A DNA stretch of 64,000 nt, taken from NCBI RefSeq assembly GCF_002763455.1, contig NZ_NIXK01000001.1, positions 620,001 through 684,000 of the forward strand, in the 5' to 3' direction. Each line of letters opens with the position of its first letter. Position 1 is the first letter of the stretch. Below the pieces are notes generated by a model, which had not been told where the DNA came from, made no database searches, and was given only the letters and a program-made list of their open reading frames with translations. Shown in pieces: positions 15,958 through 24,206 of the stretch. This DNA is from Lentibacillus sediminis. GTDB taxonomy: Bacteria > Bacillota > Bacilli > Bacillales > Amphibacillaceae. Position numbers and translations under genes: made by a program.

Positions 15958-16437
15958 ATGAGTGCCAAGCCCGTGAAAAAAGCCGCTGTAAAAGTAGCGA
16001 AAAAGGCGGCGAAACACGCACCTCCCGAATGGAGGGAGGAGGCGAAGGAGAAACTTCAGGAAAAATCCGCTGAAAAAGTGGAAGAAACCGCCCAGAACAA
16101 AGTGGGCAATATAGCTGAAAAACTGGAAGATGTGAAAGAATCAAATGCCGAGAAAGTGGAAAGCGGTGCGGAAAATGCCAAAGATAAAGTGCAGGATGTC
16201 CTGCTTTCTGTCCGCGATAAGCTCGGTAATGTAAAAGAAGCCGGCAAGGAATTTCAGGAGAAAATTTCTTCCTCTGATAATAAAAGCGCCAAGATGAAAG
16301 GTGCCAGACAGATCAAAGGAATCTCGAATGTCAAAAGCATTTCCAACATCAAAGGTGCTTCTAATATCAAAGGACCGGCAGATGTGAAAAAAGCAACCGA
16401 TTTGAAATCGTCCAAGGATATCAAGAAGATCGGCTAA
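15958..16437 (+). CDS. Gas vesicle accessory protein, GvpP/GvpQ position
   Basis: 159 residues, very rich in Lys, Glu and Ala, with no membrane segment; most of it should be helical or coiled. It sits between the two gvpA copies, where B. megaterium has gvpP and gvpQ; only one such gene is present here. Residues about 82-95 (SVRDKLGNVKEAGKE) resemble a segment of the GvpT-position protein (TKEKLGNVKDSSKD). The last 44 residues are a degenerate six-residue repeat (x-S-N-I-K-G type, about seven copies). Start ATG 15958 follows AAAGGGGGCCCCTCTTTC. Confidence 0.65.
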   Translation: MSAKPVKKAAVKVAKKAAKHAPPEWREEAKEKLQEKSAEKVEETAQNKVGNIAEKLEDVKESNAEKVESGAENAKDKVQDVLLSVRDKLGNVKEAGKEFQEKISSSDNKSAKMKGARQIKGISNVKSISNIKGASNIKGPADVKKATDLKSSKDIKKIG

Positions 16438-16499
16438 ATCATCAGAAATATTTCGGTTAGACCGAACCAAATAAAAATTTCAAAGAGAGGAGAATCAAC

Positions 16500-16760
16500 A
16501 TGGCTATAGAAAAAACGACCGACAGTTCCAGCTTGGCAGAGGTGATTGACCGCATCCTCGATAAAGGGATCGTCATTGACGCTTACGCCAGAGTATCTGT
16601 TGTGGGCATAGAGATCCTGACAGTCGAAGCGAGGGTCGTCATCGCCAGTGTCGATACGTGGTTGCGCTATGCGGAAGCAGTCGGCCTCTTACGTGATGAT
16701 ATTGAAGAAGAAGGCCTGCCGCAGCAACAGAATGAACGGAGCCCGCAATTCAGCATCTAG
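16500..16760 (+). CDS. gvpB: Gas vesicle structural protein GvpA/GvpB (copy 2)
   Basis: 86 residues, shell subunit. It is almost identical to copy 1 through residue 66 (one Leu/Val change and a Ser/Ala at position 2), then ends [18 protein letters not shown]. In B. megaterium the downstream copy (GvpB) is the main wall protein; which copy dominates here cannot be read from sequence. The ribosome site GAGAGGAGAATCAAC is strong. Confidence 0.95.
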   Translation: MAIEKTTDSSSLAEVIDRILDKGIVIDAYARVSVVGIEILTVEARVVIASVDTWLRYAEAVGLLRDDIEEEGLPQQQNERSPQFSI

Positions 16761-16823
16761 GAGAAAAACAGAGGTTGGCGTGATACGTCAGCCTCCCTAA
16801 AGTAAAGCAAATGGAGGTCGACC

Positions 16824-17084
16824 ATGGAAATTAAAGAGATCATGGACAATGTAAACGACTTTTTTGCCAAAAATGTTGCCCCGCCCCATAAAATTACTTC
16901 CGTAGAAGCAGGGGAGGAACAGGGCTGGAAAGTCAGAGTTGAAGTCATCGAAGAAAAAGAGTACATGAAAAGATACGCAAAGGACCAAATGCTCGGAGTC
17001 TATAACGTGGTATTAAATGATGACAAAGAAGTCACGTCATTTACCCGGGAAGACATCCGCTACCGAAGCAAAATAGAATCATAG
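16824..17084 (+). CDS. gvpR: Gas vesicle protein GvpO/GvpR family
   Basis: 86 residues of mixed alpha/beta pattern: GWKVRVEVIEEKEYMKRYAK and YNVVLNDDKEVTSFTREDIRYR are the conserved strands of the GvpO family, called GvpR in B. megaterium. Its role is accessory, possibly regulatory or in shell assembly. In B. megaterium gvpN follows this gene; here gvpF follows after 27 nt, so gvpN is missing. Start behind AATGGAGGTCGACC. Confidence 0.85.
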   Translation: MEIKEIMDNVNDFFAKNVAPPHKITSVEAGEEQGWKVRVEVIEEKEYMKRYAKDQMLGVYNVVLNDDKEVTSFTREDIRYRSKIES

Positions 17085-17111
17085 GATCAGCAGCAGAAAG
17101 GAGCAACAGAA

Positions 17112-17882
17112 ATGGAACAGCAGGAAACAGGCATTTATATCTTCTGCGGCATTCAAACTGACGGAGACGACCAATTCGGCACAGTGGAACTGGAAGGCAC
17201 CGAGCACGAGACCTTCACCATCCAATATAAAGATGCCGCCATGGTCGCAGCAGAAGTGCCAATGAAAATCTACCACCCAAATAAAACCAACCTCATGATG
17301 CATCAAGGTGTCATTTCCACCGTGATGGGCAAATGCGACACCGTCATCCCCATCAGTTTCGGCAATATTTTTCAAAACAAGCAAGATGTGGAGGCGCTCT
17401 TGGAGTCGATTTATCCGCAACTGGAAGAACTGTTCCCGCAAATCAAAGGGAAAATCGAGGTTGGCCTGAAAGTGGTCGGCAAGAAAGAATGGCTCGAGAA
17501 AAATATCAGCCAGCATGATGATGTGATGAAACAGAAAAAAGTCGTGCAGTCCAAGTCCGAGGCGGCGGGGTATTTTGACCGGATCCAGCTTGGTGAAATG
17601 GCCAAGAATTTCTTTGGTCAGCTGCAGGCAGATGTCGAGTCAGACATCCATCAGCCATTGAACGAATTGGCAGAAGCGGACAAACTGAATGATCCGATCG
17701 GGGAGAAAATGCTGTTGAATGCGGCGTATCTGATTGACCGCGATCAAGAGGAAGCGTTCGATGCCAAGGTCAATGAACTGCATGACAAATGGCAGGATAA
17801 AGTGGACTTTAAATATACCGGGCCGTGGCCTGCCTACAACTTTATTAATATCCAATTGAAAGTGGAGCAAGAGACGTCATGA
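17112..17882 (+). CDS. gvpF: Gas vesicle protein GvpF (GvpL/GvpF family)
   Basis: 256 residues. N-terminal GIYIFCGIQ strand, KCDTVIPISFGNIFQNKQDV, and the C-terminal YTGPWPAYNFINIQL are the hallmarks of the GvpF/GvpL family, which primes shell assembly by contacting GvpA. The 3' end overlaps gvpG (ATGA), implying coupled translation. Confidence 0.93.
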   Translation: MEQQETGIYIFCGIQTDGDDQFGTVELEGTEHETFTIQYKDAAMVAAEVPMKIYHPNKTNLMMHQGVISTVMGKCDTVIPISFGNIFQNKQDVEALLESIYPQLEELFPQIKGKIEVGLKVVGKKEWLEKNISQHDDVMKQKKVVQSKSEAAGYFDRIQLGEMAKNFFGQLQADVESDIHQPLNELAEADKLNDPIGEKMLLNAAYLIDRDQEEAFDAKVNELHDKWQDKVDFKYTGPWPAYNFINIQLKVEQETS

Positions 17883-18124
17883 TTTTTTCCCCAATTCGTC
17901 TGGTGATGAAAGTCGGCGAAAAGGTGAAAGAAGAGGTGGATAAGGAATTCTATGATCTGGAGCACATCCAGCAGAAACTGATCCATCTGGAAATGATGTA
18001 TGAACTCGATGAAATCGACGAGCAAGCCTATCAGGAAGCAGAAGTCGAACTATTAGCCCGTTATGAAACAGCGAAAAAACGGGAAATGGAACAAGCACAG
18101 GAATCATTGAAACGGAAAGAGTGA
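17879..18124 (+). CDS. gvpG: Gas vesicle protein GvpG
   Basis: 81 residues, starting with a short hydrophobic stretch (MIFSPIRLVMKVGEKVKEEV) followed by a long charged helix (EHIQQKLIHLEMMYELDEID, then EEYQEAE-like). This is the standard GvpG profile: a small coiled-coil protein that works with GvpF in assembly. It overlaps gvpF by 4 nt and is followed 5 nt later by gvpL. Confidence 0.9.
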   Translation: MIFSPIRLVMKVGEKVKEEVDKEFYDLEHIQQKLIHLEMMYELDEIDEQAYQEAEVELLARYETAKKREMEQAQESLKRKE

Positions 18125-18129
18125 TAGCA

Positions 18130-18921
18130 ATGAATAAACTAATCTATTTATACGGAATTATACCAGGAGGATCTTCTGTTCAACCTTTTAAAGGGCTCGA
18201 TGAACAAAGTGATGTCTATACGATTCCATTCGAGGATGTAGATGCTGTTGTCTGCAATCTGGATGAGACGGAATATGGCGAAAAAGAACTCGAGAAAAAA
18301 ACCAATGATGCCAAATGGCTGCATGAAAAAGCCTTTCATCACCATGAGGCATTGATGTCGCTATATAAAGACTATCCAGTGATACCGATGAAATTTTGCA
18401 CGATCTATAAGAGTACGGATAACCTGCAAGAGACGATTGATACGCACAGAGAGCGGATGGTCGAACTGCTTGATGTGATTGCTGACAAAGAAGAGTGGAT
18501 TCTGAAAATATACTGCGAAGAGGATAAAGTAAGGGATACGGTTTCTGAAAAAAATGAAACCGTGGAGGCGAAGAAACAGGAAATTGCCGCCCTTTCGCCA
18601 GGCAGACAGTATTTGGAAAAACGGAAACTGGACCAGACGATTGATCAGGAATCCGACCGCGAGAAGCAGCGTTTTGCTGATTGGGTGCATGAGGAACTGC
18701 GCGGCAAAGCAATCGATAATGAAGTGAAGCGGAACTGGAACAAAGACATCACCGGCAGAAGCGAAGAAATGTGCTTCAATGGGGTTTACATGCTGGAAAA
18801 GCCCGCGGTGGATGAATTTTTAAACCAAGTCTCGGAAATACAAAACCAGTCAGAGGACGGCGGCTGGCTTCTGGAAGTAACCGGGCCGTGGCCATCCTAT
18901 CACTTTGCGCAAATCAGCTAG
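18130..18921 (+). CDS. gvpL: Gas vesicle protein GvpL (GvpL/GvpF family)
   Basis: 263 residues. LIYLYGIIPG, PVIPMKFCTIYKSTDNLQE, a central charged helix (about 135-185) and the final VTGPWPSYHFAQIS match GvpL, paralogous to the GvpF two genes upstream. ATG 18130 is preferred over GTG 18121, which lies in the gvpG stop region. Accessory assembly protein. Confidence 0.93.
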   Translation: MNKLIYLYGIIPGGSSVQPFKGLDEQSDVYTIPFEDVDAVVCNLDETEYGEKELEKKTNDAKWLHEKAFHHHEALMSLYKDYPVIPMKFCTIYKSTDNLQETIDTHRERMVELLDVIADKEEWILKIYCEEDKVRDTVSEKNETVEAKKQEIAALSPGRQYLEKRKLDQTIDQESDREKQRFADWVHEELRGKAIDNEVKRNWNKDITGRSEEMCFNGVYMLEKPAVDEFLNQVSEIQNQSEDGGWLLEVTGPWPSYHFAQIS

Positions 18922-18935
18922 ATTGGAGGCTGGAA

Positions 18936-19190
18936 ATGGCAAAACATCATGATTTGGAAAACAAAGAAGTCGGTCTCGTCGATGTCTTAGATGTCGTTCT
19001 GGATAAAGGTGTTGCGCTCAAAGGCGATCTGATCATCTCCATTGCCGGCATTGATCTGGTTTACCTGGACCTGAGGCTATTGATTGCATCGGTCGAGACC
19101 CTGATTGAACAGGACAGAGAAACAGCGGAAAAATTGTCATCCAAAGAATTAGATCGCGAGAAGGAGGAGTTGGACCGTGTCATCTCTTAA
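18936..19190 (+). CDS. gvpS: Gas vesicle protein GvpS (GvpA/J family)
   Basis: 84 residues: VGLVDVLDVVLDKGVALKGD, then IIS-IAGIDLVYLDLRLLIASVETL, a GvpA-like fold with a divergent charged tail. In B. megaterium the gene after gvpL is gvpS, a minor shell-like protein; GvpJ/GvpM is an alternative name. Start at 18936 behind ATTGGAGGCTGGAA. It overlaps gvpK by 14 nt. Confidence 0.85.
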   Translation: MAKHHDLENKEVGLVDVLDVVLDKGVALKGDLIISIAGIDLVYLDLRLLIASVETLIEQDRETAEKLSSKELDREKEELDRVIS

Positions 19191-19506
19191 CTTGAGTCAG
19201 ACTGGCGGAACGTTGGAACAACTGGATCAACGTCCGGAAAAAAGCGGGAAGATCGAACTGGATCCAGAAGGTGCGGAAGAAGGCCTTGCCCAATTAGTGC
19301 TGACCGTGATTGAGCTATTAAGGCAGCTGGTCGAACGCCAGGCACTGCGCCGCGTCGATGGCGGAAATTTAACAGAAGAAGAGATCGAGCAGTTGGGCGT
19401 CGCATTGATGAACCTGGATGTGAAAATGGATGAACTGAAAGAAGTATTTAACCTGGTTGACGACGATTTGAACATCGATCTCGGACCATTGGGTAATTTG
19501 CTTTAA
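19177..19506 (+). CDS. gvpK: Gas vesicle protein GvpK
   Basis: 109 residues from GTG 19177, with AAGGAGG 9 nt upstream inside gvpS. KIELDPEGAEEGLAQLVLTV then IELLRQLVERQALRRVDGG and EEEIEQLGVALMNLDVKMDEL is the conserved GvpK core. It is one of the assembly proteins needed for vesicle formation. Translational coupling with gvpS is likely. Confidence 0.93.
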   Translation: MSSLNLSQTGGTLEQLDQRPEKSGKIELDPEGAEEGLAQLVLTVIELLRQLVERQALRRVDGGNLTEEEIEQLGVALMNLDVKMDELKEVFNLVDDDLNIDLGPLGNLL

Positions 19507-19528
19507 ATGAGAGGAGACTAGATCTGAA

Positions 19529-19864
19529 ATGGCTATCAACAACACACAGCAACCGCAAGCTCCACAGAACACATCGAGTAATTTGGTCGATGTGCTGGAA
19601 ACAGTTTTGGATAAAGGGGTCGTCATCGCCGGGGACATTCGCGTCGGGATCGCCGATGTGGAATTGCTGTCGATCAAAATCAGGCTCATTGTTGCGTCTG
19701 TTGATAAGGCAAAAGAAATCGGCATGGACTGGTGGGAAACTGATCCATATCTGAATTCCAAAGCTGCTGAACAGGAACAGAACCAGCTGAAAGAGGAAAA
19801 TAAAGAACTGCAAAAACGACTGGAAAAACTGGAAGGAAAACTGACAGAAGAAAGCCGGATTTAA
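19529..19864 (+). CDS. gvpJ: Gas vesicle protein GvpJ
   Basis: 111 residues: a GvpA-like N-terminal half (SSNLVDVLETVLDKGVVIAG, then DIRVGIADVELLSIKIRLIVAS) followed by a coiled-coil tail (EQEQNQLKEENKELQKRLEK). The length and the position between gvpK and gvpT match GvpJ, a minor wall or cap protein. Start behind GAGAGGAGACTAGATCTGAA. Confidence 0.9.
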   Translation: MAINNTQQPQAPQNTSSNLVDVLETVLDKGVVIAGDIRVGIADVELLSIKIRLIVASVDKAKEIGMDWWETDPYLNSKAAEQEQNQLKEENKELQKRLEKLEGKLTEESRI

Positions 19865-19929
19865 TTTGACTGCATCAGATTAGTGAAGGTCTTTTAAAGA
19901 GCCGGATTTTCTAAAAAAGGAGGCAAATC

Positions 19930-20757
19930 ATGGCAGATAAAGCGAAAGTTAAGAAAAAGACAAAAGGATCCCCAATTGCCAGAACAGCAGCTGGTGGCAT
20001 GGCGGGTGCAGCGGTCGGCTACCTGTCTTCCCCGAATAACAGGAAAAAAATTGTAGCCAAAGTTGGCAAAGAGCAACTGAAATCCCAAGGTGCCAAGCTG
20101 GGTACTATCACGAAGGAAAAACTGGGCAATGTGAAGGATTCCAGCAAGGATAAATCAAACAATGCGATGCAAAAATTGAAGTCGTCTACCTCAAATTTAC
20201 TGAAAAGAAATCAGGACGACGAGCATGAAGATCAGGAAGAAGAGCAGGAAGAGCCGGTTAATGCGCAGGAAGATGATGAGGCTCCGGAAGAACCGGAATA
20301 CAGTGGTTACGAGGAAGTAAAAGAAGAAAACGACATGCTGCATGATCGATTGAATAGCCTGGAAGAAAAAATGGAAAAACTAATCGATATGCAAGGAGTA
20401 AGTGACGCGGCCTCCACTAAAGAGGAAGATACCGACGAAGATGCCGATGAAGAAACGGAAGAAGACAGCAAAGAAGATACCGACGAGGAAACGGAAGAAG
20501 AGAACAGTAAAGAAGATGCCGACGAAGACACCAATGATGAAAACGATGAAGAAGCGGCAGATGATGAAGAAAAAGAAAAAGCCGAAGAAGGAAAAGCCGA
20601 AAAGAAAGCAGAGAAACCAAAAAAAGCGAAAACTGCACAGAAAAAATCCGGCAAAGCAACACAAAAAGCAAAGCCAAAGAAAAAGAAATCCGAGGATAAA
20701 GAAGAAACGGATGAAGAGGAAACCGGACTAACAAGCAATGACGATACATCCGCATAA
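19930..20757 (+). CDS. gvpT: Gas vesicle accessory protein, GvpT position
   Basis: 275 residues. The N-terminus holds a small-residue segment (ARTAAGGMAGAAVGYLSSPNN, about 18-38) of the YtxH type; a Lys-rich region with EKLGNVKDSSKD follows; then a coiled segment (YEEVKEENDMLHDRLNSLEE) and a long acidic repeat region (about 155-215, DEETEED-type units) ending in a Lys/Ala-rich stretch. It is the least conserved kind of gvp protein; GvpT is assigned by position before gvpU. The acidic tract suits a halophile or a bridging role. Confidence 0.72.
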   Translation: MADKAKVKKKTKGSPIARTAAGGMAGAAVGYLSSPNNRKKIVAKVGKEQLKSQGAKLGTITKEKLGNVKDSSKDKSNNAMQKLKSSTSNLLKRNQDDEHEDQEEEQEEPVNAQEDDEAPEEPEYSGYEEVKEENDMLHDRLNSLEEKMEKLIDMQGVSDAASTKEEDTDEDADEETEEDSKEDTDEETEEENSKEDADEDTNDENDEEAADDEEKEKAEEGKAEKKAEKPKKAKTAQKKSGKATQKAKPKKKKSEDKEETDEEETGLTSNDDTSA

Positions 20758-20784
20758 ATCGGATGGCTAAAGGAGTGAATGATC

Positions 20785-21183
20785 ATGAGCGAAAAAGACA
20801 ATGTACTCGCATCCTTTGTCAAAGCAGCGAACAACTATGACTTTGAGCTGGATATCTCCCTGCTTGTAAATGGATCGATTGTGACAGGGACACTGGTTTC
20901 CGCACAGGAATATTTCCAGGGTTTAAGCGAATCGTTTTCTGACGGCAATGAGGTTGCCCAAGAGCTGGCAAACCAATTTGAGCAGGCAAGCGAGTCGGCT
21001 GACTCCTCTGGTGAAGCGCAATATGTGCACATGAAAGAGACAAAGGTCTATTGTGGGGGCAACAAGCCGACACCAACCAAAGGAGAGATTCTCTGGAGAG
21101 GAAAGCTGGGCGAAGTGGACAGTTTCTTCTTGGGGAAAATATCCGAGCCGAAACCCACTAACAGCAGCAGCAAAAAATCATAA
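20785..21183 (+). CDS. gvpU: Gas vesicle protein GvpU
   Basis: 132 residues: FVKAANNYDFELDISLLVNG, then SIVTGTLVSAQEYFQGLSES and QYVHMKETKVYCGG, matching GvpU of B. megaterium, last gene of that cluster and reported there to influence vesicle clustering. ATG 20785 is preferred over ATG 20779 because AAAGGAG is 9 nt away. A terminator follows. Confidence 0.88.
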   Translation: MSEKDNVLASFVKAANNYDFELDISLLVNGSIVTGTLVSAQEYFQGLSESFSDGNEVAQELANQFEQASESADSSGEAQYVHMKETKVYCGGNKPTPTKGEILWRGKLGEVDSFFLGKISEPKPTNSSSKKS

Positions 21184-21188
21184 GAAAA

Positions 21189-21223
21189 GGTCAGGCAGCC
21201 GGAGACCCCGGAGCCTGACTTTT
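21189..21223 (+). terminator. Terminator of the gas vesicle operon
   Basis: GTCAGGC (21190-21196) pairs with GCCTGAC (21213-21219), with an inner CCGG/CCGG stem, followed by TTTT. The convergent CAP-domain gene ends at 21230. Confidence 0.8.
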
Positions 21224-21229
21224 CGCGTG

Positions 21230-22360
21230 TTATTGTGCCATGTAATTTTCCGTATAATACGGTTGCGATTCCTCATTAAAAGCAATCCCCACCGCAAGTG
21301 CCTCAAATCCTTCATGAAGCTTATTTTCCCGGTGGCCGAGCGAGTTCATCAACCCTTCATGGGCAAAAATGCTGCTTGGCTGTCCTGCGGCAAGATTTTC
21401 CCCCGCCAGGCGGAAGACAATATCATCTTCCTCCATGCGGTCAAACGGTGACTCTCCGTCCGGATTCGTATGGCTGAAGTAATTGTTTTCCGCCATATCG
21501 ATGCTGTGATCCTCGGCAGTTTGCTGCAAATTTTCCTGCCAGGTTAAAGGAGCAAGCCCGTGCACGACCCGTGCGGCATTGGTCAGGTCAAATAACTGGT
21601 AGGCAAACCCTTCATTTAGTTCAGCACTTGGCTGGGCGAAATATTTTTCCTTCTCCTGCTCCATTTCTTCGGTCACAATCTGAATGGCCGTAACCGTATT
21701 ATTTTCATGCTCATCATAAAAAATGGTGACATAATTATTGTTGATGGAGTAAGTGTCATATTCTCCCTCACTGTTAATCTGGTAGCGGACAAACCCTTTG
21801 CGGATGGCCTCAAGCGGCTCCTCATTGACGGCGGTCTGAACTTCCTCCCTTTTGCTTTCCATGCTGATTCCCGCTTGAGAAGATAGCAAATCCTGATTCG
21901 TATATAACCCTGCGACTCTATTCTGCTCATCATAGGCAGCCATGAAAAAATTCTGGTAGTTCTCATGATAGGCGACCCACTCGATTCCATATTCATTCAG
22001 CGTGCTCCGCTGCGGTTCGCCAGCCTGTTCTTCCACTGTAGTGCGCTCGTCGCCGATTTCTATATTGTGAATGGAAAACGACTGCTCGGATGGTTCCTGT
22101 AAGTCCGGCTGTTCTGCCGTTTCTTGGGGAGGATCGGGGTCCTCCTGTCCCGTGAGAAACTGGTCACTTAAATAGTCGAACCCCTGCCCGATCGTATCGG
22201 CAATCTGGCGCACTTGGGGATTTTCACTGATTGTCTCTATATCACTGCTGATATGCTCGGTCACGCCCTGCACACCGGAATGCTGCAGTGTGTCGCCGTA
22301 AAAATGCCAAAATACTAAAGCGGCAGCCGCCAGCACCAGCAGATTTCTTATTTTCGCCAT
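21230..22360 (-). CDS. CAP domain protein (YlbC-like, secreted or membrane-anchored)
   Basis: 376 residues. A hydrophobic N-terminus (NLLVLAAAALVFWHFYG) is a signal or anchor. Residues about 95-235 match the CAP-associated N-terminal domain (GDERTTVEEQAGEPQRSTLN, YEIEWVAYHENYQNFF-like). The last about 125 residues are a bacterial CAP/SCP domain: LTNAARVVHGLAPLTWQENL, AENNYFSHTNPDGESPFDRM, GENLAAG and GHRENKL. The family acts outside the cell; enzymatic function unproven. B. subtilis YlbC is the nearest recognisable relative. Confidence 0.85.
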   Translation of the reverse strand: MAKIRNLLVLAAAALVFWHFYGDTLQHSGVQGVTEHISSDIETISENPQVRQIADTIGQGFDYLSDQFLTGQEDPDPPQETAEQPDLQEPSEQSFSIHNIEIGDERTTVEEQAGEPQRSTLNEYGIEWVAYHENYQNFFMAAYDEQNRVAGLYTNQDLLSSQAGISMESKREEVQTAVNEEPLEAIRKGFVRYQINSEGEYDTYSINNNYVTIFYDEHENNTVTAIQIVTEEMEQEKEKYFAQPSAELNEGFAYQLFDLTNAARVVHGLAPLTWQENLQQTAEDHSIDMAENNYFSHTNPDGESPFDRMEEDDIVFRLAGENLAAGQPSSIFAHEGLMNSLGHRENKLHEGFEALAVGIAFNEESQPYYTENYMAQ

Positions 22361-22439
22361 ACGTTTACACCCTCATTTGTAGGTCTTATTCTTATTTTAC
22401 CAACTGGGTCAAGTATGGACAATTTTTAGGGGAGATAGC

Positions 22440-22786
22440 CGGTTTTCGAGGGCCAATGTGGCGGGGGCCTAAGTTCTCTACTGCAAAATTAACGGGATCC
22501 GCGTTCGAAATGTTGTAGAGCGGCGTTCTCACGTGCAAAAGTAGCCGGCTGAGCGGTTGAAATGCATTAGAGAGTCGTTCTCTCGTGCAAAAGTAGCAGG
22601 CTGAGTGGTTGAAATGCATTAGAGAGTCGTTCTCAACGTCAAAAGAGGCAGGGCGAGCGCCTGAAATGATGGAGAGAATCCCTCTAAAGATCAAAAACCC
22701 CCGTTTGAACTGGAGAAATGATACATAGAACGATGCTAAAGATCAAAAACCCCCATTCGAACAGGAGAAAAGATACATAGAACAGT
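22440..22786. repeat. 52-bp repeat array 2, left part
   Basis: About six diverged units upstream of the CAP gene. Early units carry GAGAGTCGTTCTC cores and CGTGCAAAAGTAGC linkers; later ones carry CATAGAACAGTTCTAAAG with ATCAAAAACCCCC linkers. The array is cut by the IS256-family element at 22795 and resumes at 24207. Confidence 0.8.
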
Positions 22787-22895
22787 TCTAAAGAGATTAA
22801 GTCCATATAATTGTGTAAAAAGAAAATAGAAAAAGGGCCAAATTAATTCCTATGATACAATGTTTAACAACCACGAAAAACAAGGAGGAATTAAT

Positions 22896-24065
22896 ATGAC
22901 CCAATTACAGTTTAACCTAGATATGGACTTTTTAAAAGAGTCTATAATGAATTCGAACATTGATGATGTGGTTAAATCAACGGTTGTTTTAGTCTTGAAT
23001 GAGTATATGAAAAAAGAACGTGATGAGTATTTAAAGGCGGATGCTTATGAACGATCAGAAGAACGCCGAGATCAACGAAATGGTTACTATGATCGGGATT
23101 ATATGATGAATATAGGAAAGATCTCGTTACGTGTACCTCGAACCCGCAACGGGGAATTTTCCCCAACGGTGTTTGAAAAATATCGACGTTGTGACCAGGC
23201 GTTTGCTTTATCGATGCTGGAAATGGTCGTCAATGGTGTGTCCACCCGGAAGGTAAAAAATGTGGTGGAACAATTGTGTGGAGAATATATTTCGAAGTCC
23301 TTTGTATCCTCTCTCACCAAAAAACTGGATCCCATGGTGAAAGAGTGGGCAAACCGCCCATTAAACACCGAATACTATCGGTATGTGTACGTGGATGCGA
23401 TGTATATCAAAGTTCGTGAGCACCATAAAGTTGTGTCGAAGGCGGTTTATATCGCTACTGGGCTGAACGAAGGGAATAAACGAGAGGTGCTTGGCTTAAA
23501 AGTAAGTCATGAGGAGAGCTATGAAGCCTGGCAAGCATTTTTAGGTGAGCTAATAGAACGAGGGTTACAATCACCAAAACTCGTTATTTCCGATGCTCAT
23601 TCCGGACTAAAAAAGGCCATTCCGAAGGTGTTTATCGGAACGTCCTGGCAGCGTTGTACGGTTCATTTTAAAAAGAATCTTTTCGACCAGCTGCCAAATA
23701 AGGGCATGAACGATGTAAAAGAAGAAATAAAACGAATTTTTGATGTGGAAACACCGGAAGAAGCGAGGAAACGAAAAGAAGCATTTATCAGTCGTCACCA
23801 GGATCATGCGAAGCTGGGAAAAGTAATGGATAACCTGGAAGATGGTTTTGATGATGCCATTCAGTATCTAAATGAACCAGTAGAATACCAAAAATATATT
23901 CGCAGCACGAACTCCCTTGAACGGCTGAATCAAGAGGTAAGGCGAAGAGAAAGAGTCATCCGCATATTCCCTCATACGCAATCAGCTTTTCGTTTAATTG
24001 CGGCGGTATTAATGGATTATGAAGAAGAAGAACAAAAGAAAAGGCCTATTTTCCAGAGAGACTAG
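22896..24065 (+). CDS. IS256 family (mutator-type) transposase
   Basis: 389 residues from ATG 22896 with CAAGGAGGAATTAAT ahead; the open frame begins at 22860. The DDE residues are visible: Asp in YVDAMYIKVRE, Asp in VISDAHSGLKKA, Glu in STNSLERLNQEVRRR. SWQRCTVHFKKNL is the conserved mutator-family segment. No frameshift or stop, so it should be active. Confidence 0.95.
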   Translation: MTQLQFNLDMDFLKESIMNSNIDDVVKSTVVLVLNEYMKKERDEYLKADAYERSEERRDQRNGYYDRDYMMNIGKISLRVPRTRNGEFSPTVFEKYRRCDQAFALSMLEMVVNGVSTRKVKNVVEQLCGEYISKSFVSSLTKKLDPMVKEWANRPLNTEYYRYVYVDAMYIKVREHHKVVSKAVYIATGLNEGNKREVLGLKVSHEESYEAWQAFLGELIERGLQSPKLVISDAHSGLKKAIPKVFIGTSWQRCTVHFKKNLFDQLPNKGMNDVKEEIKRIFDVETPEEARKRKEAFISRHQDHAKLGKVMDNLEDGFDDAIQYLNEPVEYQKYIRSTNSLERLNQEVRRRERVIRIFPHTQSAFRLIAAVLMDYEEEEQKKRPIFQRD

Positions 24066-24086
24066 CAGGGTCTGATTGCGCGCGAA

Positions 24087-24134
24087 AATTTGATTTGGAA
24101 GGAAGGGGGTACCCCCTTCCTTCCAAATCAAATT
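24087..24134. repeat. 48-bp perfect palindrome inside the IS element
   Basis: Arms of 24 bp meet at 24110/24111 with no spacer (core GGAAGGGGGTACCCCCTTCC). It starts 22 bp after the transposase stop. It could end transcription or block read-through, or be part of a transposition structure. Confidence 0.85.
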
Positions 24135-24206
24135 CAAATTCAACTAAATACTACAGAGTGGCTGTTAACTTGTATTTGGGATTTTACACAATAATAGGGA
24201 CTTGAC

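Larger units (their letters stand above)
22795..24206 (+). mobile_element. IS256-family insertion sequence, complete
   Basis: 1412 bp. Imperfect terminal inverted repeats: left GATTAAGTCCATATAATTGT and right (reversed) GTCAAGTCCCTATTATTGT, continuing GTAAAA in both. Flanking direct repeats TTCTAAAGA at 22786-22794 and 24207-24215 are the 9-bp target duplication (8 bp if the A belongs to the element). One intact transposase. It sits inside a repeat unit of the 52-bp array, so it arrived after the array formed. Confidence 0.9.

Noticed and set aside
20307-20834. Long minus-strand open frame (Ser/Phe-rich) opposite gvpT
   Set aside because: It is the complement of the Glu/Asp/Lys repeats of the gvpT-position gene, which removes stop codons by chance.
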